Shown here piece by piece: positions 4,906-9,076 of a DNA stretch of 9,076 nucleotides (its first letter is position 1; every line of letters begins with the position of its first letter). Under the pieces are notes generated by a model, which was not told the DNA's origin, ran no database searches, and saw nothing but the letters and a program-made list of their open reading frames with translations. Both the position numbers and the translations under genes were made by a program. This DNA comes from an uncultured Anaerolineaceae bacterium (GTDB taxonomy: Bacteria > Chloroflexota > Anaerolineae > Promineifilales > Promineifilaceae): NCBI GenBank assembly GCA_937967805.1, contig CALBTC010000228.1, positions 1-9,076 on the forward strand, written 5' to 3'.

Positions 4906-6297
4906 ATGAAACTTTCTCTCAGACGAATTACCAAATTGATCCTTGCCCTGGTCGCATTATTGCTGGTGACAGCCGGCATTACCCATGCAGAAGCGTCCCA
5001 TCCTGCGGCAGTTACCTATGAAGTGACCATTACCAACCTGACCGAAGGGCAGCCCCTTACCCCACCGCTGCTGGCTACCCACACCGGGGCGGTCGATCTG
5101 TTTACCGTGGGGGACCCGGCAAGCTTTGCCGTGAAGGAGATTGCTGAAAATGGCAATCTTGGACCGGCCATTGACGCTTTAAGCAGCAGCAATCAGGTGT
5201 TTGACGTGGTGACCGCCGGCGAACCGCTGGTGCCTGCGGCTAACCCTGGCGGCACACCGTTCACCGATTCCGTCACCTTAAACATCTCAACTTTGCCCCA
5301 CGTACGGTACCTGTCCTACATATCCATGCTTATCTGCACCAACGACGGCTTTACCGGGCTGGACGCGTTGCAACTGCCACGGCACGTTGGCCAGAGCGTA
5401 ACCGTTCAGCGCGCCGGCTACGATGCTGGTACCGAAATTACCACCGAAGATTTTGCCGACATGGTGCCACCGTGCCAGGGTCTTCTTGACGTCTCCTCTG
5501 ATGATGCCGGTATCGGCACAAGCAACCCGGATCTGGCCGAGGGTGGCGTCATTGCCCATCATGATGGCATTCAGGGCGGCAATGACCTGATTCCGGCGGT
5601 TCATGGCTGGACGGACCCGGTGGTAGAGATCACCATCACCCGCGTGGCCCCGGTACGCCATTATGAGGTGACCATTGAAAATCTGACCGATGGACAGCCA
5701 CTGACGCCGCCGCTGCTGGTGACCCACAGCCGGACGGCCGATCTGTTTACCGTGGGTGAAGCCGCCAACTTTGGCGTGAAAGAGATTGCCGAGAACGGTA
5801 ATCTGATGCCATTGTTAGATGCTTTGGCCGGCAGTGACAACGCCTTTGATGTGGTGACGGGAGCCGCCCCGCTTGTGCCGGCTGGAACGCCGGGCAGCGC
5901 CATGTTTGATGATTCGGTCACGCTGACCATTGCGGCTGACAGCGGCGCCCAGTTCCTATCTTATGTTTCCATGCTCATCTGCACCAACGATGGCTTGACC
6001 GGCCTGGATGCCCTGCAACTGCCTGAGTACGTCGGTGACAGCGTCATGGCCTACGGCGCCGGTTATGATGCCGGCACGGAGATCAACACCGAGGATTTTG
6101 CCGACATGGTGCCGCCGTGCCAGGGGCTGATTGGCGTGACGTCTGACGATGCCGGAACCGGCATAAGCAACCCAGACCTGGCTGAAGGTGGTGTTATCAC
6201 CTACCATGATGGCATTCTGGGCGGCAACGATCTTGTGTCTGAGGTGCACGATTGGGAAAATCCGGTTGTCAAAGTCACCGTGACACGTATTGACTAA
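4906..6297 (+). CDS. Secreted protein with two tandem spondin-N domains
   Basis: This 463-residue protein begins with a Sec signal peptide: basic MKLSLRRITK, a hydrophobic stretch to about residue 25, and a probable cleavage after T-H-A28. The mature part is two spondin-N domains, about 38-247 and 253-462, aligning without gaps over 210 residues with 145 identities (69%). Spondin-N hallmarks in each are the opening YEVTI-x-NLT-GQPLTPPLL, the SM-L-x-x-TND-G-x-GLDA strand-loop, YDAGTE-x-x-TED, the HHDGI/YHDGI-GGND loop and the final PVV-x-x-T-TR strand. The domain is a C2-like beta-sandwich that binds calcium in eukaryotic F-spondin; its bacterial role is poorly known, likely cell-surface or matrix interaction. 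A good AAGGAG lies nine bases upstream of the ATG. Each domain has one cysteine pair (144/190 and 359/405). The gene lacks the ACGGCCGT palindrome common in its neighbours. Confidence 0.88.
   Translation: MKLSLRRITKLILALVALLLVTAGITHAEASHPAAVTYEVTITNLTEGQPLTPPLLATHTGAVDLFTVGDPASFAVKEIAENGNLGPAIDALSSSNQVFDVVTAGEPLVPAANPGGTPFTDSVTLNISTLPHVRYLSYISMLICTNDGFTGLDALQLPRHVGQSVTVQRAGYDAGTEITTEDFADMVPPCQGLLDVSSDDAGIGTSNPDLAEGGVIAHHDGIQGGNDLIPAVHGWTDPVVEITITRVAPVRHYEVTIENLTDGQPLTPPLLVTHSRTADLFTVGEAANFGVKEIAENGNLMPLLDALAGSDNAFDVVTGAAPLVPAGTPGSAMFDDSVTLTIAADSGAQFLSYVSMLICTNDGLTGLDALQLPEYVGDSVMAYGAGYDAGTEINTEDFADMVPPCQGLIGVTSDDAGTGISNPDLAEGGVITYHDGILGGNDLVSEVHDWENPVVKVTVTRID
5017..5646 (+). repeat. Spondin-N domain repeat 1 (internal gene duplication)
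   Basis: This is the first of two 630-base units inside the spondin gene, encoding residues 38-247. It aligns gap-free with 5662-6291. Many stretches are also alike at DNA level, especially the TND-G-x-GLDALQLP, EDFADMVPPCQG and SNPDLAEGGVI blocks. The weakest block lies around 5287-5313 (residues 128-136). Confidence 0.9.
5662..6291 (+). repeat. Spondin-N domain repeat 2 (internal gene duplication)
   Basis: This is the second 630-base unit, residues 253-462, offset by exactly 645 bases from unit 1. The two units are joined by a five-residue linker (APVRH). Identity is highest in the loops carrying Asp, Asn and Cys, suggesting that selection has kept these in both copies. Confidence 0.9.
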
Positions 6298-6311
6298 CCT
6301 CTTTGTTAATT

Positions 6312-6349
6312 AAGATTGAAGGCTGGCAAGTTCAGCCTTCAATCTTTTT
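6312..6349 (+). terminator. Intrinsic terminator of the spondin-domain gene
   Basis: AAGATTGAAGGCTG (6312-6325) and CAGCCTTCAATCTT (6333-6346) form a perfect 14-bp stem with a seven-base loop. The stem is followed by three more T, giving five T in a row at its end. It starts 14 bases after the spondin stop. The stop codon and last four codons of the convergent GNAT gene lie inside it, so the stem is also partly coding on the minus strand. In the reverse direction the trailing T-run is interrupted (TTAATTAA), so termination there would be weaker. Confidence 0.9.
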
Positions 6350-6913
6350 CCCCCCATGCCATTGCTCTTCCAGCAAAGAAAATAGCTCCAGGTCGTGGAA
6401 ACGGCCGTCCCAATACCCTTTCCCCTCCAGCACGCCTTCCGATTGAAAGCCCAGCTTCAGCAGTAAATTGGCCGAAGCGCGATTGGCGGGCATCACCCAC
6501 GCTTCGACGCGGCAGAGGGCCAGCTCGGTAAAGCCATAGGCCATTACCGCTTGCAGCGCCTCTGTCATGATGCCTTTTTGCCAAAACGGCCGTGCCAGTT
6601 CGTAGCCCAATTCCCCCATTTGCTTTTTTTTATTCAAGGCGTTGAAACCGCAGCTGCCAATGATCTCATCCTGGCCTTTGAGCGTGATGGCCCAGCGGAT
6701 GCCGCGCCCCTGCCAGAAACGGCCGTGTCGCCGGCGCAGCAGTCGCCATGCTTCCTGCGGTTCGGTAAACGTGTTCAAATTATAGTAACGTGTGACACGA
6801 CTGTCGGAAAAGAGGCGAAACAGCGCCATCTGGTCATCTTCATCCAGGCGAAATTCACGCAAGACGAGCCGTTCAGTTTCCAATTGCGGGAAAGACAGCG
6901 ATAATTCCGTCAC
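6332..6913 (-). CDS. GNAT-family N-acetyltransferase, RimJ/RimL type
   Basis: This 193-residue cytosolic acetyltransferase opens with LETERLVLREF, the usual first strand of the RimJ/RimL-like (Acetyltransf_3) group. It continues with I-I-G-S-C-G-F (84-90) and the acetyl-CoA pyrophosphate loop in RPFWQKGIMTEAL (Q112-K-G114). The C-terminal NRASANLLLKLGF followed by EG-LEGKGYWDGRF is also typical. These enzymes acetylate protein N-termini, small amines or antibiotics; the substrate here is unknown. The frame stays open upstream to 7042, but that part reads through the intergenic ACACAG repeats. I place the start at the GTG at 6913, which has GGAG six bases upstream and begins just before the conserved fold. 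Three ACGGCCGT copies lie inside. The 3' end overlaps the spondin terminator. Confidence 0.85.
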   Translation of the reverse strand: MTELSLSFPQLETERLVLREFRLDEDDQMALFRLFSDSRVTRYYNLNTFTEPQEAWRLLRRRHGRFWQGRGIRWAITLKGQDEIIGSCGFNALNKKKQMGELGYELARPFWQKGIMTEALQAVMAYGFTELALCRVEAWVMPANRASANLLLKLGFQSEGVLEGKGYWDGRFHDLELFSLLEEQWHGGKKIEG

Positions 6914-6934
6914 GATTGTCTCCAGTGAAATGGG

Positions 6935-6960
6935 ACACAGATTAACACAGAAGAACACAG
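6935..6960. repeat. Three ACACAG repeats with exact 10-base period
   Basis: ACACAG occurs at 6935-6940, 6945-6950 and 6955-6960, separated by ATTA and AAGA. It sits in the 86-base gap between the divergent GNAT and argJ starts. Phasing of about one helical turn puts all copies on one face of the DNA, which could suit a cooperative regulator, but similar ACACAG-type tandem stretches are seen as dispersed intergenic sequence in other bacteria. Confidence 0.7.
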
Positions 6961-6999
6961 ATAAAAAGTGGAAAATCCAGATTTTAACGGAGTGAAACG

Positions 7000-8229
7000 A
7001 TGAACCAATTCCAAACGATGCTTGATGGAACCGTGACTTCACCGGCGGGATTTACGGCCGTTGCCGTCGCCGCTGGTCTCAAAAAGGAAAATCAGCTCGA
7101 TCTGGCCCTTGTGGTCTCCGAAAGTGACTGCAGCTGCGCCGCCATGTTTACCAAGAATCAGGTGGTGGCCGCACCTGTGCTTGTTGATCGAGAAACGCTG
7201 GCGGTGAACAACAGCCGCCTGCGCGCCGTGGTGATCAATGCCAAAAACGCCAACGCCTGCACCGGCGAACCAGGGCTGGCCAACGCCCGTGCCACCCAGC
7301 AAATTGCTGCCCAGGCGCTGGGCTGTGAGGCCAACCAAATTCTGGTGCTCTCCACCGGGGTGATTGGCGTGCAGTTGCCGATGGCCAGGCTGGAGGCGGG
7401 CATTGTGGCCGGGGCCAGGGCGCTTTCGCGGCAAAACGGCCGTCTCGCCGCCGAAGCGATCATGACCACCGACACCCATCCCAAGCACCTGGCCGTACAG
7501 GTGAATTTGCCCGGCGGCCCGGTAACCATCGGCGGTATGGCCAAAGGCGCGGGCATGATTCATCCCAACATGGCCACCATGCTGGCGGTGCTGACGACGG
7601 ATGCGGCCGTTGCCCCAAACGTGTTGGATGGCTTGTTAAGAACGGCCGTCAATCGCAGCTTCAACCGCATTTCCATCGACGGCGACACCAGCACCAACGA
7701 CACGGTTTTGCTGCTGGCCAATGGTGTGAGCGGAACGGCCGTATCCGACCCCGGCAGCATCACCCAATTTGGCGCGGCGCTCAACCAGCTCTGCACCGCC
7801 CTGGCCCACATGATCGTGCGCGATGGCGAGGGGGCCACCAAATTTGTAGAAATCCAGGTCACCGGGGCCGGCAGCGCGGCCGACGCCCACCAGATTGCCA
7901 ACACGATCGCCACCTCGCCGCTGGTAAAAACCGCCTTTGCCGGCAGCGATGCCAACTGGGGCCGCCTGCTCATGGCCGCGGGCCGGGCCGGGGTGCAGTT
8001 TGACCAAACCAAACTCAATTTGTGGATTGGCGTGCACCAGGCGGATGAGTTGCAGTTGGTGGCCAGCGGCACGCCCACGGAGTACCAGGAAGCGGAAGCT
8101 GCGGCCGTTTTTGCCCAGCCTGAATTTATGGTGCGCTTGGATTTGGGAGTTGGGGAAGAAACGGCCGTTGTCTGGACCACCGATTTCAGCCACGATTACG
8201 TCACCATCAACGCCGACTACCGTACTTGA
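7000..8229 (+). CDS. argJ: Bifunctional ornithine acetyltransferase / N-acetylglutamate synthase
   Basis: ArgJ transfers the acetyl group from N2-acetylornithine to glutamate, closing the acetyl cycle of arginine synthesis; some members also use acetyl-CoA to make N-acetylglutamate. The 409 residues match the usual length. The signature KGAGMIHPNMATML is at 182-195. The enzyme is made as a proenzyme and cuts itself between A192 and T193, leaving T193 as the nucleophile at the start of the beta chain. Other conserved pieces are MTTDTHPK (155-162), NRSFNRISIDGDTSTNDT, GEGATKF, GSDANWGRLLMA and the terminal DYVTINADYRT. The ATG at 7000 has GGAG seven bases upstream. No other arg gene is in view, so the pathway is dispersed or lies outside the window. 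Five ACGGCCGT copies occur in this gene, the highest count here. Whether it is mono- or bifunctional cannot be read from sequence. Confidence 0.97.
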   Translation: MNQFQTMLDGTVTSPAGFTAVAVAAGLKKENQLDLALVVSESDCSCAAMFTKNQVVAAPVLVDRETLAVNNSRLRAVVINAKNANACTGEPGLANARATQQIAAQALGCEANQILVLSTGVIGVQLPMARLEAGIVAGARALSRQNGRLAAEAIMTTDTHPKHLAVQVNLPGGPVTIGGMAKGAGMIHPNMATMLAVLTTDAAVAPNVLDGLLRTAVNRSFNRISIDGDTSTNDTVLLLANGVSGTAVSDPGSITQFGAALNQLCTALAHMIVRDGEGATKFVEIQVTGAGSAADAHQIANTIATSPLVKTAFAGSDANWGRLLMAAGRAGVQFDQTKLNLWIGVHQADELQLVASGTPTEYQEAEAAAVFAQPEFMVRLDLGVGEETAVVWTTDFSHDYVTINADYRT

Positions 8230-8235
8230 TATGTA

Positions 8236-8244
8236 TGATAAAAT
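8236..8244 (+). promoter_or_regulatory. Possible extended -10 promoter of the EAD-like gene
   Basis: TGA-TAAAAT (8236-8244) follows the TGn-TATAAT pattern with one mismatch and lies seven bases after the argJ stop. A transcript would begin near 8251, giving a leader of about 35 bases with AGGA at 8272-8275. The octamer ACTTGATA occurs at 8224-8231 and 8254-8261, exactly 30 bases apart. No good -35 is present. Confidence 0.3.
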
Positions 8245-8285
8245 TTATAACCGACTTGATAGCAGACATTTAGGACAAATACAAG

Positions 8286-8966
8286 ATGGCAACTTTCTAC
8301 GTCAATAAAACTGATATTGATCATTTACGCCAGTGGCTCATATTGACTCATTCTGAGCTGCGTTTTCACCTGGAGGGTAAAACGCGTATTTCATTGGAAG
8401 ACGGGCATTTTTTGAGGATTGTGACGAATTGGGACACTCTAGATGATTTAACATTTTTGACAGGTGCATCAGATTTAACTACGCTAGAAAATCTTGGCGT
8501 CATCGCGCGCGAGGGGTGGGTAGAAGACCGTAAAGTGTGCTGGCATTTGCCCGAAGCGATTTTGAGATATAGCTTGACGCCTCTCGGCGAAGGACGAGTT
8601 AAATTTGTGGTGGAAGTTACACGAAATGAGCTGAAACCGTTTTTTAATTGGATAAAAAAGAAGCTGTTGGAAGATTATCCAGGTACGGTCGTTCCCAAAC
8701 CTCCAGGGCAAACCTTTCCCACAACATTGACACAGCGCCAAGTCTCAGCGTTAGGCGAGCGAATCAGCAAAAAATTTAATGAGGATGAACTGCGTGACTT
8801 GGCAAGAAAACTGTCGATAGATTATGAGAATTTACCTGGTGATAACAAGCTCAGAAAGGCTCAAGAACTTGTTGAATATACCGTTCGTCGCGAAAAAGCC
8901 TCCGAATTATTGGTTATCCTCCAGGAAGAGCGCCCTCGTACTAACTGGTCAGAACACTTGATTTAG
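8286..8966 (+). CDS. Protein with C-terminal effector-associated (EAD-like) domain; N-terminal domain unrecognised
   Basis: This 226-residue protein has no signal peptide or membrane segment. Residues about 148-219 form a compact helical domain. It reads LTQRQVSAL-x-x-x-I, then FNEDELRDLARKLSIDYENLPG, then K-x-x-KAQELVEYTVRRE and L-x-x-L-x-x-xRP. I recognise this pattern (F-x-x-x-ELR-L-x-x-L-x-x-DYENLPG, then a K/R, A-x-ELVEY helix) as EAD1-like. Such death-domain-like adaptors link sensors and effectors (caspase-like, CHAT, TIR, trypsin, NACHT/STAND ATPases) in conflict systems of complex bacteria. Residues 1-135 are a mixed alpha/beta region of unknown kind, with strands such as GRVKFVVEVTRNEL near 102-115, joined by a Pro-rich linker (about 130-147). 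AGGA lies ten bases upstream of the ATG. Composition is clearly more AT-rich than argJ and no ACGGCCGT is present, suggesting a different history. Domain call from pattern memory only. Confidence 0.7.
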   Translation: MATFYVNKTDIDHLRQWLILTHSELRFHLEGKTRISLEDGHFLRIVTNWDTLDDLTFLTGASDLTTLENLGVIAREGWVEDRKVCWHLPEAILRYSLTPLGEGRVKFVVEVTRNELKPFFNWIKKKLLEDYPGTVVPKPPGQTFPTTLTQRQVSALGERISKKFNEDELRDLARKLSIDYENLPGDNKLRKAQELVEYTVRREKASELLVILQEERPRTNWSEHLI

Positions 8967-8990
8967 CAATACCTCAGGCAGCAAGAAACT

Positions 8991-9076
8991 ATGACTACCG
9001 AGAGGACCCAACTTGTCATGTTGAGAGGGGCCACGGCGCGTTGCGACCGCTCTGAGAATACAGAAACAAATGTCTT
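8991..9076 (+). CDS. Possible start of a further ORF, cut by window end
   Basis: An ATG at 8991, 24 bases after the EAD-like gene's stop, opens a frame without stops to the end of the window (28 codons, beginning MTTERTQLVMLR). Only a weak purine stretch (CAAGAA) lies upstream. The fragment is too short to identify. Its position would suit an operon partner of the EAD-like protein, but a chance open frame is just as possible. The rest of 8967-9076 shows no terminator or repeat. Confidence 0.3.
   Translation, partial: MTTERTQLVMLRGATARCDRSENTETNV

Larger units (their letters stand above)
87..8168. repeat. Highly iterated palindrome ACGGCCGT, 17 dispersed copies
   Basis: The 8-base palindrome starts at 87, 223, 1077, 1375, 2050, 2853, 2988, 3270, 4500, 6401, 6586, 6719, 7054, 7436, 7642, 7735 and 8161. 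At about 56% GC, roughly 0.2 copies would be expected by chance in 9 kb. All copies lie in coding sequence and all three reading phases are used: Thr-Ala-Val in ten, x-Arg-Pro in four, x-Gly-Arg in three. Several extend to AACGGCCGTT (222, 1374, 3269, 8160). None lies in the spondin or EAD-like genes. Confidence 0.95.

Noticed and set aside
6935..6960. CRISPR-like array
   Set aside because: The units are only 10 bases with 4-base separators and no cas genes are present; they are short tandem repeats, not a CRISPR.
6914..7042. Upstream extension of the GNAT protein to 7042
   Set aside because: The extra residues read through the ACACAG repeats and into argJ; the GTG at 6913 has GGAG at proper spacing and starts at the conserved fold.

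Overview
The window is a stretch of bacterial chromosome with short intergenic gaps and mostly high-GC coding sequence. The most likely source is Chloroflexota, probably an Anaerolineae-like lineage. That placement is an inference from three things: the very frequent palindrome ACGGCCGT, the mix of protein families, and an effector-associated-domain (EAD-like) protein at the right end. There is no rRNA, tRNA, CRISPR array or transposase in view.

Left third (1-3343). A TauE/SafE-type membrane exporter, cut off at the window start, is followed by a HAD phosphatase (start 534) that has an extended -10 box so close to its ATG that the mRNA is probably leaderless. The HAD gene overlaps a MazG/PRA-PH-like nucleotide pyrophosphohydrolase by 14 bases, so the two form an operon with a housecleaning or nucleotide-metabolism flavour. 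A DUF2785 protein follows, bracketed by two copies of a roughly 60-base paired-palindrome element in opposite orientations. A convergent YqeK-like HD-domain hydrolase closes this part.

Middle (3344-6349). Two exported proteins are encoded here: a lipoprotein with an acidic/serine linker, a carboxypeptidase-regulatory-like domain and two fibronectin-III-like repeats, and a secreted protein made of two tandem spondin-N domains (69% identical to each other over 210 residues). A noncoding stretch of about 400 bases between them holds another paired inverted repeat, a plausible promoter and a potentially structured leader. The spondin gene ends in a clear intrinsic terminator that overlaps the 3' end of the convergent GNAT gene.

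Right third (6332-9076). A RimJ/RimL-type GNAT acetyltransferase is divergent from argJ (ornithine/N-acetylglutamate acetyltransferase of arginine synthesis); three 10-base-phased ACACAG repeats lie between them. Downstream of argJ the base composition drops and ACGGCCGT disappears. Here lies a protein with a C-terminal EAD-like domain, a module linked to counter-invader systems in multicellular and complex prokaryotes, followed by the start of another possible ORF that runs off the window.

The most unusual features are (1) 17 copies of ACGGCCGT, all in coding sequence; (2) three inverted-pair palindrome elements with the same geometry, each placed at or just after a stop codon; (3) the EAD-like protein of unknown N-terminal function, possibly the edge of a conflict-system locus.
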